In this document: positions 1 through 12,123 of the stretch, one piece after another
How the letters are laid out: the number at the start of each line of letters is the position of its first letter
How positions within the stretch are numbered: position 1 is the stretch's first letter
Assembly: GCA_963924555.1 (NCBI GenBank)
Contig: OZ004589.1
Coordinates: forward strand, 4,092,001 to 4,156,000
Source: Crambe crambe
Taxonomy: Eukaryota > Porifera > Demospongiae > Poecilosclerida > Crambeidae
Reading direction: 5' to 3'
Length of the DNA stretch: 64,000 bases
Position numbers and translations under genes: made by a program
The notes under the pieces: generated by a model
Told to the model about the DNA's origin: nothing
The model's input: the letters and a program-made list of their open reading frames with translations, nothing else
The model's database searches: none

Positions 1-590
1 ACAGGGAAGACCAATTGCTGGTAATTTTTCTTTTTATTGTAAGTATATTAGCTTGTTGATACATTCAACGTCATACAGGCTGAACACCTTGATGAAAAGA
101 GGAAAAGCATTGATGGCTACAAAACCATGGAAGCTGGCGAACTGCCTCACTTAGTCAAGCACAGAAGAGGGCTTCGAGTGAAATGGTACGGATTGTATTC
201 TAGGACCATAGTTAAACTTGCCATGAATACAGAGCCCATAAGGAGAATGCCATATAAAATTTGGTCCCTAATAATATGTATTCCTTGCCTTGCAGTGATG
301 ACCTCCATTTAAGCTTTCTTCCTTTGTTTAGTTACACCATCTGGATTTACTACTTTATTACTGTATCCTTACAAAATTATGCTAACCAGTTTTCACTATA
401 TCCAGTGTTTACCCACCTTCTAACAAGTACTTATACTATGTCTGATGAATTCACCATATTGTTTGATAGCCCCAGAGATTATCTGGCAAAGACAGAATCA
501 CTTACAGATTTCATTATCATACCTTGTTAGCTATTGAAATGCACATACTATACTTGTAATAATTTCTTCTGTAGGAACTCCTCTTTTTAA
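1..590 (+). CDS. 3' end of an unrecognised protein-coding gene
   Basis: Three exon pieces splice in phase: 1-20, 79-185 and 575-590. The joins are CTG|gtaatt to tacag|GCTGAAC and AAATG|gtacgg to ctgtag|GAACTCC. They encode about 46 C-terminal residues, highly charged, ending RGLRVKWNSSF and then TAA at 588-590. An AATAAA hexamer lies at 641-646, consistent with a 3' end. The piece is hydrophilic with no membrane segment. I do not recognise the family and assign no function. The rest of the gene lies left of the window. The phase-consistent joins and the polyadenylation signal make a real terminal exon set more likely than chance, but there is no homology support. Confidence 0.55.
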
Positions 591-640
591 CACCATGAAA
601 TGTATGCACTCCAGAATGAGCTTGTATGGCCACTAAGAAT

Positions 641-646
641 AATAAA
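641..646 (+). promoter_or_regulatory. Polyadenylation hexamer AATAAA
   Basis: A canonical AATAAA lies 51 bases after the stop codon of the partial gene at the left edge, a fitting place for its cleavage signal. Confidence 0.5.
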
Positions 647-2682
647 AGTACTCAATTAGAACTGCATGTTGAATCTGAACCGATTCATTGCTTGGTGGGT
701 TAACCTTCATCCATTAGTCTGGTCCTCACGTGCTTCATATGCTTGGCCTGTGAAGCTATATGTACACCCATGGACTGCACTTAGAGAGAGAAAGAAAAAT
801 GAGATCTACACTACCCCTCTCTCCCCCCAAAAGGAAGAATATTTGACTGTGGCTCAGATTACTGTAAGGGGCACCACTACGTCAGATAAATATTATATTC
901 AACAATATCTGGCTGATCGGCTTTTTTGAAGATCAAAGCCGTGCAGCTTTTCCTGTCGGCCAGCCGCTTCGGCTTGTACTCTGTCTTGCATCGGTCATCC
1001 TTATGGTTCCTTAAATACAATGTTTTTCTTTACATCTATTTTGTATCTCCAGGCAAAGGCAGTGCTTGTTAAATCATTGAGGTGAAACATAATTATTGTA
1101 AAACATGTGTCATGTGAGCAAACATTTGCTTGGCTTTCCAGATATAGCTATTACATTGATTATTATGGCCATCTACTCCTATTACTTAGGTATAAGAAGA
1201 TATCGAACATAATGATTCATCACCATTTCTAGTTCCCGGGGGGGGGGGGGGGGGGGGGGTGGGAATAGGGCCTGCTATACACTGATACACAAGAATACTG
1301 GGGTGTGTGATTAATATTTTTAAGATAGAAGTTTGGTTCGGAACTTGCAAATTCACTTGAAAAAAGAGCAGTGCCTGCCAATTAAACCAGGGTAGACATA
1401 TAGTCTCGCAGGCCAGACCCTTTACCAAAGTAAAGGTGTGTCTCCCACAAGTAGTCTCTCTCGAACCAGAAGAGTCTGTGCTACCAAATGCTTTCCTTCC
1501 TGCTGCTGACTGTTGCTTCCTGGCTGGCAGTCAGAAGACCAGCACTGTGCTGGTAGTAGCTCCACTCAATTGCTCAGATGGTAACCAGGTTGAAACTGAT
1601 GTAGTAATCTTTCTGACACAGCAGGATTGTCGAGAGCATCCCTCTACCTAGACAGGCTTCAGGATCACAAAAAAAGACACTGTCAGTGCAAAGGATCAAG
1701 AGATCCGATTTCACACCTGGCTGACTTCTTGTGCATGCGCAATCAGTGTATACCAGGCCCCATTTCTACCTGCGAAGAGAAGAAATCAATACATCTTTTG
1801 ATCCTATCCATTGAAATTAATCTAGACTGTTATGGATTAGAATTAAAGGATAAGAATACTAGTGACATTGATGTGATTACTGTACATTAAAATCGACAAT
1901 ATATTTGGATATAAAAAATTACATTTGCACAGTGACATGTCATGATAATTATGTATTATGTCAACCGTAATGATAATAGCTAATGTATAATTTAGCTATA
2001 AGCTAATATTCTCAAAACCATGCATGTATAAATCCTTAACCAATAACAACCACCAATAATCATGTTAACCATGTATAAGCAATAGCTAACTTTACATACC
2101 ATTGTATAATTCCTTAACAATGTAAAAACCATGTATAACCATAACCATCAATAACCACACATGATAAAGTATAAATCCTTAGCTGTGTATAATAAGCATC
2201 ACAACCATCAAAATGAGAATTTAATTCAATATGAAGGAGGGGCATTGCCCATCCACTTGTTTTAACATGGACTGGTGTAGATAACTGGGACTTAGTATAG
2301 GCAACAGTGTGTGTATGTGTTGGGGGGGAAGGTGCCCCCTGCCCCCTTTTCTTTTGCTCCTGCGTGTGATGTCTAATGCATGAGAGCTAGAGCTAGCTAG
2401 ACCAGTAAGGTAGGTGGGGTATCTCTGGACATGGGGTAACTTCGGACTTTCGACTTTTTTTCAGAAACTACAAAGATTGAGAGGCAGTCTTTATATCTGC
2501 AGTAACTATAACTGCTACTTGTTTAAATGCATGGCTAGCTAAACTCTTCTTCCACCATTCTGGAGGCACTTGTTGAACATCAAGAGATGCAGGAAAAAAG
2601 TGCATGTGTATCAGATAAACCAAGGTCACCTCTCTTTAAAATTTTCATGTTGGGTTGCTAGCTAGCTCTATCAGAGATTTCT
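647..2682. other. Intergenic, no supported gene
   Basis: Only short open frames without recognisable products or clean splice contexts are seen here. The stretch holds a 22-base G run at 1238-1259 and, from about 1880 to 2210, AT-rich sequence with degenerate copies of a word like 'aaccatgtataa'. From about 2401 it enters a mobile-element-like zone with the motif GGGGTAACTTCGGAC. A weak matching inverted motif occurs near 3395-3410. Confidence 0.5.
1238..1259 (+). repeat. Homopolymer (G)22
   Basis: Twenty-two consecutive G residues on the + strand follow CCC. The run could form G-quadruplexes, and its length is prone to sequencing error. Confidence 0.9.
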
Positions 2683-3223
2683 ACCAGTAGGGTAGGTGTG
2701 GGTATTATGAGTCAGTCCCTATTATGGGTTCACCACTTGATAAGAATCTACAAGAGTTGATACTTTAGATATGAAAACTTAATCAAATAAATCATCCAGA
2801 AAATGCCTTATTCATAATCTTAAATGAGAAGTTTTAAAATGGGTACAATCGTAACCAATCTGAATAAAAAAAGCACAGGGAAGCAATGATGCCACAAGAT
2901 GGAGTAAAAAATGAATTTTAAAGTAATCTAAGGTTATTATTTTTATTTTGTAGAAATCTTAGCTACATTATCAATTTTTAGAGACAAAAATCAAGCCAGC
3001 GACTCATAATTCATACCTATGACTCATAATACCTTCCTGAGTATGTTATGTAAGATCATAACTCCTATCTACAAGATGCAATATTTTTATTACTTTCTCC
3101 ACACATTAGTTCTACATAACCTATTTTATATCTGGAGCAATTTTCAGGATTCTAAGACAGTCCATTTCCAAGAAAAGAGCAACAATACTTAGCTGACTCA
3201 TAATACCCCACACCTACCCTAGT
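2683..3223. mobile_element. MITE-like element with ~30-bp terminal inverted repeats
   Basis: The left arm at 2686-2715 contains GGGTAGGTGTGGGTATTATG. The right arm at 3193-3223 is its inverted counterpart (reverse strand GGGTAGGTGTGGGGTATTAT), differing by one G and about one end base. The interior has no coding potential. The arms point inwards 540 bp apart, as in a non-autonomous DNA transposon. A second, shorter inverted pair (GGGGTAACTTCGGAC near 2435 and its complement near 3400) flanks it, so it may be nested in or part of a larger element. Target-site duplications were not identified. Confidence 0.6.
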
Positions 3224-3839
3224 ACCCCAAACCGCGATTTTATGAATTTTGCCAGATAACTTCACAAGAGTAAATGCTAGAATAATAATTTTTTGGGGCC
3301 TTGATAGATGGAGAGTTCAGCTTATTTTTGAACTTTGCTGCTCGATCATAGCTGCTTCCATTCCAAAGTTATCCTTCCCAATTGAAAGTTCGTCCGGAGT
3401 TACCCCCGCCTTATAGGCAGAACCAAAGCGCCACGCGCATGCTCAAAATTGCTCAAGCAATAAGAAGGAAGAACTTCACACTGGACGACAATTGAACCAG
3501 CTCGGGGTACCGATGAGAAGGGGGCAGTGTAAAAGTTGGACTCTGGAGTCTGACTGGACTATGGACTGGACGAATATGGACTCAATTCAGGGGCAGAAAC
3601 ACCACAACAAAAGTCGGGGGGCTGGTGGCACATACCACGATGTACTAATTGTATATTATTCAATTATCAACTGTCAAAAAGTGGGCATCAACTGTCAAAA
3701 AGTGGGGGGGCTAGAGCCCCCTGCCCCCCAGTATCTCTGCCACTGCAATTTAGTATCGCGAGCCAGCCCACTTACTATCATTACTGTAGTTTTGTTGTTT
3801 TTTTTTGGTGTATACGCCAAGCTATTTTGAGCATGCGCG

Positions 3840-3960
3840 TGACTCTTTTGGCATTCGTTGTGCACATGCGCAAAGTGCATACTGGGCGCGGGTAGTTTTG
3901 GCGGGTTATTGGTGGTATAGCTAGCTAGCTAAACAGTCACCTAGACAAATATAGATCAAG
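3840..3960 (+). promoter_or_regulatory. RRM2 promoter with E2F-like and CCAAT motifs
   Basis: Just upstream of the RRM2 start lies TTTTGGCGGG at 3896-3905, a near-consensus E2F/DP site. An inverted CCAAT box (ATTGG) follows at 3908-3912. Two GCATGCGC/CATGCGCA words (near 3831 and 3864) resemble NRF1 half sites. E2F and NF-Y control of ribonucleotide reductase is well established in animals. Use of these sites here is inferred from motif and position only. Confidence 0.6.
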
Positions 3961-5815
3961 ATGATGTGCGAAGGTAATCCTAGAAGCCCATTCAACGATA
4001 TATCAAACAAAGAAAATCAACCCACTCAGAACCTGAAGGAGAAAAAATGTCCTACACAGTTTGGACATGAATCGATTCAGCAGGTAGACTATTATAGTTC
4101 GTTACAAATAGCATAATAACTTTTTCTTCCCCAGATGGACGTAGAATTGGATAATGAAGCTGTAATTGCTCGTGTAAAAGAACTTGATAGTGAAGAGCCT
4201 TTACTTCAGGAGAACACTAAACGCTTTGTGGTATTCCCTATTAAGCATCATGATATTTGGCAGTTTTACAAGAAAGCTGAAGGTAGAGATTTTGAGCCCC
4301 AGTTAGTGACTTTATACCCAGCATGATGAGGCCGAGGTCCCCATAATAGACCTGGAAGGGATGATTACCAGGGCTGTATTCTCTTTCAACATCCTGTTAG
4401 GTTCATAGTAGATAGATTGACACTGTCCAAACTGTGATCAATTCAGCCTTTACACAAAGGTATACATAGTATAATTAACACATCTAGCCATAGATCTGTT
4501 GCATTAAGGTTGTGGCACTTTATCATTACTGTGTATTTTTCTCTTTAATGTAATTTGCGTTGCTACTAGGCTTGTATTTTCAAACTAATTTGTTAACTAG
4601 ACAGCTCAATATTTTAAGATATTGGAACTGTTGTCAAACTACCCCTCCTCCATAGATTGGCCTTAAAATCTTGGACATCGAACTTATATTGCATGGCCTA
4701 ACAATTTATTTATTTAGCATCATTTTGGACTGTTGAAGAAGTAGACCTTTCTAAAGACCTTCATGATTGGGAAAATTTAAAGGTGTGGTGGTTGTAATAT
4801 CCCAAGAATCATATTTATTAATGTAATGTGCTATCAGGAAGATGAACAGCACTTTTTAAAGCATGTGCTAGCCTTCTTTGCTGCTAGTGATGGAATTGTT
4901 AATGAAAATTTGGTGGAGCGATTCAGTTCAGAAGTCCAAGTCACTGAAGCAAGATGTTTTTATGGATTCCAAATTGCTATTGAAAATATCCACTCTGAAA
5001 TGTACAGCTTGTTGATTGATACTTACATAAGGGATCCTAAAGAGAGGGATTTTCTGTTCAATGCCATCGAAACTTGTAAGTCGCTTTTATTCATTCAGTA
5101 TGTTATTTAATGCTTTCTATAGTACCTTGTGTTAAGAAAAAAGCTGATTGGGCATTGAAATGGACAGGGACACAGATGGCCTCATTTGGAGAGAGGGTGA
5201 TTGGTTTTGCTGCTGTTGAGGGAATTTTCTTCTCCGGATCCTTTGCTTCAATTTTTTGGCTCAAGAAACGTGGTTTAATGCCTGGTTTAACCTTTTCAAA
5301 TGAGCTAATCAGCAGGGACGAAGGATTGCATTGTGATTTTGCTTGCCTTATGTACACCAAGTTGAAGCACAAGCCATCTCCTGAAACTATCCGAGCCATT
5401 ATCATAGATGCAGTGACCATTGAACAGGAGGTATAACTTTTCAATACCTAGTCACTATTGTGCAAATAAAGTAGCTTCTCTTTTGTGTTATACAGTTCTT
5501 AACTGAAGCTATTCCATGCAAACTGATTGGAATGAACGGTGACTTAATGAAGCAATATATAGAATTTGTTGCAGACAGACTATTAGTTGCTCTTGACCAA
5601 CCAAAGGTAAATAATTGTCCTTTAAATAGTGATAATGTGGTAATGATTTCATTTAAAATTAGATCTATAATGTTGACAATCCTTTTGACTTTATGGAAAA
5701 CATTTCCCTGGAAGGAAAGACAAACTTCTTTGAAAAGAGAGTAGGGGAGTATCAAAAAAGTGGTGTTATGTCAGATAAGACAGAACACGTATTTACATTG
5801 GAAGCTGAATTTTAA
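3961..5815 (+). CDS. RRM2: Ribonucleoside-diphosphate reductase small subunit (RRM2)
   Basis: The radical-generating subunit of class Ia ribonucleotide reductase, which makes dNTPs for DNA synthesis with the large subunit RRM1. There are seven phase-consistent exons: 3961-4083, 4135-4282, 4718-4782, 4838-5075, 5123-5430, 5496-5606 and 5663-5815. They encode 381 residues, close to the roughly 390 of vertebrate RRM2. All diiron ligands are visible: D130, E161, H164, E224, E258 and H261. The radical tyrosine is Y168 (ENIHSEMY). The C-terminus ends FTLEAEF, the peptide that docks on the large subunit. Residues 17-19 form a KEN box (SNKENQ), and RSPF lies at residues 8-11. These mark it as the cell-cycle-regulated RRM2 rather than the p53-induced RRM2B type. 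It looks intact. The ATG at 3961 (ATGATG) is the first after the E2F-like site. Confidence 0.97.
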
Positions 5816-6062
5816 ACTGTCATGCAAATTTCATTTTAACACAATTCTTTATAATACATGCACAATAACAACAAAGTATTTTTTGTTGTTTTTTTCCATA
5901 TACAATTGTTAATTTATGCCAGATTGTGAACAGGCTACCATGTTACTAATACGCACACAATTATAAGAGTGTTGCTCACCAGATCAAATCATCCCTACCC
6001 ATAAAAACATGAGCAATGATTATTAGAAACTTTACCAGAAGATCTATAAGTAAAAAATCCAG
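5816..6062. other. Short tail-to-tail spacer, RRM2/YTHDC1
   Basis: Only 247 bp separate the RRM2 stop (+) from the stop of the - strand gene. It is AT-rich and must hold both 3' untranslated regions, which may overlap. No other feature is seen. Confidence 0.6.
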
Positions 6063-9000
6063 TTAAGAATTCTTTGGCAGTCCTTGAGCTTTAGCTAGAA
6101 AATCATCAACTCTTTTTGAATAATTCTTTGATTCAGCCTAAAAAATAAACAGTATTTTAACAAAATTATGGACAGGAAATAACACTGTATAGTAGTCCTA
6201 AATCGATGCATTATATATACATGTGCATGAACATGCTGCTCATTTAGTGTACGTACATAGTTGCAGGAAAACAGACTCACGAATGGTCATACTTAAGTCA
6301 CATAACTTACCTTCCCTGATGATCCCTGTTGCTGCAGTGCACTAGCTACTTGATTCAGTGCTTTTTGATAAGCTGCTGCCAAATCCGCCATGGTGGGAAC
6401 ATTCCCTTTCACACTGCTACCTTTTGATGAATACTCTTTAAGATAATCTGCATAAGAACCATGGAGCATAGTATTCTTTTTTACACCGAAATCATCTTCA
6501 AATGAAGAATTACTACTTCGAGAACGAGATCTGAAAGAAAAAACAAAAAATTAATGCAAAGGTATTACTGTGGACTGGCCTGAATCTGAATACATTTAAG
6601 AGCAAAACATTATCACATTAAATAGATATCAATGCTTTCCCAGAACCAATGTAACATTTTATTTATTGAGGTTTTGTTTCCAACAGCACTCATTTCTCTT
6701 CCCCATTCATAAAGACTATGCCACAGGGTATACAAAGCATCATACTAAACCAGCCTTTTTCTCTCCTTTCGCTTGTCCTTCTCCTTTTTACTGCTCCTTG
6801 ACTTGCGCACAGTGCGATCTCCATGACTGCGTTCATACCGTTTTTCCTTTTCTCTACTTTCTACTACCCTATAACTCGTAAAAGATGAAGGTGCAGTAAT
6901 TTTTCGTTCTGAACGAGATTTTGAAGAACTTGCACGACCCGAACGATTACCTATAAAAAATGTCAAGTAACACATGCTAATAATAATACATTTGATCTTA
7001 CGGCTACTAGATGATTTTTCCCTTCCAGATTCAGAATGATCTTCTACCTTCCTCTTCTTATGCGAGTCAAGTAATGCTTCTGCCTGAGAGAGATGATGCT
7101 TGCTACAGATTCATATTAACAGTATCACGGGAGATTATAACTTGCATGTTAACATCAATTGTGAATGATAGAAAACAGGGAAATTATGTACATGCATGTA
7201 AATATCAGGGGAGTACAAAAATATATCATCCTGTTCACAAATTGGGAGAATAACAAAAATGAAAATGAGGAAAAAAAGGAGTCCCATTGAACGTTCAACC
7301 ATATCAAATAAATTGACAGACAGAAGTCCCAAGTTTACTGTCCTCATCAGATTCAGCAACTACTCAAATTGTTTTTAAACGTTCACACAAACTGTCCTGC
7401 AATGAGGTTGGTATTCCTAAGAGATACGTAGTTGGGACGATGGAATAGAGGCAGATAGCCACAATTTGCATTACATACTACGACACCTATGTCCACTCTA
7501 AATTTTACAAAGCATGATGTAGTTATCGTGTCCTGCACCCAAAGTGCTCTTGATTTTACTCTATGAATGTTCAGCTAAAACATACCCTTATGTACTAGTT
7601 CCTATATTTTAACTATTGAAGTGTTTGATCATCTCACACAGTTCAATTGTGAGTCACCATACATAGAAGTTCAACGTAGATATGAAGCTTAGATTAATTA
7701 TGATTTTTTTTAAAACACTTTTTTTCAGTTTATAATGCAATGGCTTTCCCTCGTTTGCAGAAATCTCCTCCATCCACCACCCTCACTGACTGGGCTCGGT
7801 CTGGGACATTAACTTCATGTCCTTCTTTGTTTGAAACCCCTCATCCTCTTTTGATTCCTTCTTGTACTGAATTTCAGAGTCCTTGGCTTTTACCATTAAT
7901 TTCACTTTTGAAGACATATCCAAACTAGGTTGCTTTACAGTATTATTTTTTAAATTTTTCACACCAACAGCGACACTATTTAGTTGTTTTTTATCACTTT
8001 TAGATGCTTGATCCTTTTGATGTTGCTGCTTCTTCAAAATGCTTAATCGTTGTTGTGAGTATGCATTTCTTGAACTGGTACGAGGAGCAGATATTGTGGT
8101 GGTAGGGACAGCATTTTCTAGTGTAGAAGTGGAGGCTGATATATGTGAGGAGGGAGGGGGCTGCTGCTCTTGATCTAAATTGGGCCCATGGTAACTTTCA
8201 CTGGGTGGTGGATGGTTATGATGATGGTGGTGGAGATGGGAGGGTGGTGGAAAAGGTGGTACTGTCCACCAAGGCCTCCCAGGTCGATGATAAGGTCCAC
8301 CTCCCCCACCATTTGTGTGGTGAAGGGGAGGGGGTGGGAGCTGAGGAGAATGTGATGGTGGATATCCTAACCTTGGTAAATGAGTGAAGAAAGGGTGTGA
8401 AGCCATTCCAATTCTACTTCTAACATCTCCACCTCCAGATCCAGCAAACACAGAATGAGCCATAGGATGAGGGTAAGGAAAATACATGGGATGTGGGGGG
8501 TAAGATGGAACATGGGTTTGTCCATGTCGTGCTGACAAATTCTGGACACTCTCTCCACTAGAGGGACCTGATGACCTATGATCTCTACTAGCTCCAGAAC
8601 GACCAGAAAGAACATCTTCGTCTGATTCAACTTTCTGCCATAATCGACAAAGTTTTTCACCTATGCCAGGTTCCACTTCCTGCAAATAAACGATTAAAAA
8701 TAGCTACAATGATCAATAAACTTACTTGGCCATCTCTACTAATCTTGACAGGCTTATTGTCATTCCATGGGTTTTTTAGATCCATGCAAACAGAGAATTC
8801 AACAGCACCACTGCAAAGATTATGCCCCTATTTAGCTTATGGTACAGAAATCACTGATAAGATATAACGAACCGATGCAGCCAATCAAGTTTAAAGACAC
8901 CACCCAGCTGAGATTGGGATATTCCAGGTGGTAAGACCCATGGTACCTGATGAACATCATGACGGGACTCAGATATCAGTTTAGCCATTCCTTTTTTAAG

Positions 9001-12000
9001 AAAAAAAAAGACCGTATAGGTATAATATGTAAATATTATACAGTGAGTAATGATGGCCTATGAAGTCATTTGCACTAGCAGAGTCATTCAGCACTATTGT
9101 AGAATGATCAAAAAATAATATTATATTAGGATGAGCCTAATGATCAGGATGCTATACAGCAGTGTTTTCTTCTGCAACAACCACAGGTATAACATACGTG
9201 CATCTGCTCAGAGCATCAAAAAACAATACATCCCAAAAACAAATTAGCATTTTTACACAGAGCACGGACACAAGTCAAATAATCATCTTCATTTACCTAA
9301 ATAAATAGTAAAAATCTCACTAGTGTGGGGCTCACTCAGCCTCCCTCCACTTATGGTTGTTTGTTGTTTAAAAAGTTGAAGTGCACAGTATATAATTCAA
9401 AGGAAAAATGAAAATACCTAGTACAGTAGACCCTCTACTTTAATCCAAACTGTCACAAAATCAAATAGCCATTTTTACAAATGGGAATTATTCGCATTCG
9501 CTAATCCGAATTTTTCACTAATCCAAATGGGCTCTGGTTCCAAGCTAGTGAGGGTCCATTGTATCATTACAGTAACCTTCATCAGAGAGTGTGGTAGGAC
9601 TCCTTATGTAGGATTAGTATGGAATGGGTATGCCCATTAGAACAATACAAACTGGACTCTCTGTATCTCTTTTATTCTTGCTACAGGCTCAACTAAACTT
9701 CTTACATCTGGAAAACAATATGTCCGCTCAAACTCCTCCAGAACAGCATCAACAATCGGCACCAGCCGCCATCTAAATCTAAAATTTTTATGATTTGTTC
9801 ATCATCAGATTCATCTTCTTTGACGGCTGTAACTCCATGATCGTTTCACATACGACAATCAAATTCATATCAACTCGTGCAGTTATAATCACACAATGTG
9901 CTTTTACCATCGTTATCCACAGTTTCAGTCATATCAAATGACTTTCATTACAAACAATATTATGTCAGCCATTTTGAAATTAATGACGTCATTTGTCAAA
10001 TGTGAGTACACGTGTGCCAACCAGTACCTAGCTAGTGCCTCTCTAAATAAAAAATGAGGTCATATAAAAAGTAAACAAACAAGTGAAAGGAAAAAAAATT
10101 ATGCTAAATAAAGGCCATGTAGGGTTAGTCTGTACTTTCACCTATAGCAGTAAAAGTGAAGACTAACCCTACATGGAGCATAAACTTTCATTACAGAGCT
10201 AAAAATAATAGGCGGACATTGGTCATTTTCCAAGCAATTATCAGATTTGACTGAGTTTGCACTTGAACAAACTTCGACCAAGTTTGGAACTTAGACTAGG
10301 TTTCAAATGAAGCGCTAAGGCTAGCTAGTCAGCCATGAAAGCTTCGTGCACGGAGAATCCAGCAGCTGCAATCACAAGAACTAAGGTAGGTATGTTTGGA
10401 AATATGAACTAAGCTTTCTAAGCTACCTTCAGTACCTTGTTACTTATCTAGGCTTCAGCAAACTTGTGCAGAGCATGCTTCAAGATTTATCCTTAGTGGA
10501 CAATACATTCAGTCTCACACCGAAAATCACTCGGTTGAGTTAAATTACAAACTATCATATACAGCAAATTTGGAACATACCTTGGAACCGTCCACTTTCC
10601 CTAACTGAAAAAATCAATATCACATTTCGACAATCCTACAAAAATGGAAGCAAATGATTAATGTACAATGGAAATTTTGTCTTGTGACAACCCAATGTAT
10701 ACAGCTCTTTATGCTCAGACCCCATGGGTAGATACCAACAGCAATATAAAGTCCATGATATATGTCCATTAAAAAGGAAGGAGGAGGTGTCTCGTCTCTA
10801 TGATTCGTTATTCAGAGCAGCAAGTAATCAGTATGTACCTTAGCCAAACACAGCAACAGCTAGTTAGCACCCACAGTCAAGAGAGACTCATCTTGATTAT
10901 ACTAAATCTCCAGAAGATAGTCATTAACAATGTAGCTACCTATCTAGCATGGCACAAGCTCCTTATTTGATGATGTAACCTCAAAATAACACTTGCGGAT
11001 AATCTGTATCGAAAGTTAAATACATTGTGTGCTCTTCTAGCTGGCTTTTCTCTCATCAATGAGGCTCTCTTTTCTCTGCTTGTTGCTTTCTAGGCTTGCT
11101 GCAGTCTCTAGCACCTTCTCTGGGCTTTAGTTGGTGTCAGAAAGCAAGCAAGAAACTACCACTAACTCCACCCATTGAATTTTATGTGTGGGTAACTGGA
11201 AATAACACTTATTCAGCTTTTTCTTCATAGAAATTTTTCTACTTTAAATGCGGTTATGCTTGTAATAACAATAATATGGTCTAAACAACAACAACAACAA
11301 AACAAAACAACAGCAACAACATACATAGCCAGAGCTGACACTGTCATCACTCTCACAAGAACATGCTTAGTCGCACAATATACCAGCAAATTTCAGCTCA
11401 TGAGAGCTAGGTGAAGAAAATCATTGGCTAGATTTACAATGGTATGGAGCTACCCTCCAACAAAATGTCTGGATCACAAATTTCTTCTTACTATGAAAAG
11501 TAGCGGTTATTATACTACTACCAGTCTTAATGACTCGGATTTTACCAACAACCAATAAAAATTCCACTATACAGTATTGCTCCACATACCCTGAAGGCTT
11601 TGTTAAGTTTCTTTTCATTGTATGGTGGAGTAGACCAAACATTCTGCGAGAGTACATCTCATTGGAATATTATTTTAATCAAGGATATTTTTTACTTACC
11701 TTTGATTTTGCAATTTCTATATTTTCAAAATTGTTACTTTTTATAATGAAATAACGAGTGTTAGAAAATAACTTGTCAATTATTCTGTGAGGTCCAGAGT
11801 TGTGATCTAAGGTTGAGGTTGAGAATTAAAAGTAAAATGTGTCTATTCAGTTATGTATATAACTACCTTTTTTCTCCTTGGAAGATTTATTAGGCCTTTC
11901 TTTCTCGGATTGACTCTGTGCTTCTACATAGAAAATAAAACCATAAATTTAATGTAGACAATTCAGCCTGTAATACAAACTACTGAATCTCAATCACTGA

Positions 12001-12072
12001 CCTTTTTTTTCAAACACTATAGGAGAAATATCTCTGTTTTTTTTCCCTAATAATATAATAATAATAATAATA

Positions 12073-12123
<51 letters not shown>

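Noticed and set aside
1186-1890. Open frames on both strands near the poly-G run
   Set aside because: No recognisable family, no polyadenylation or splice pattern, and one is only open because of the G run.
8145-8387. 80-codon + strand open frame with Gly/Asp/Val bias
   Set aside because: Antisense shadow of the His/Pro-rich YTHDC1 exon.
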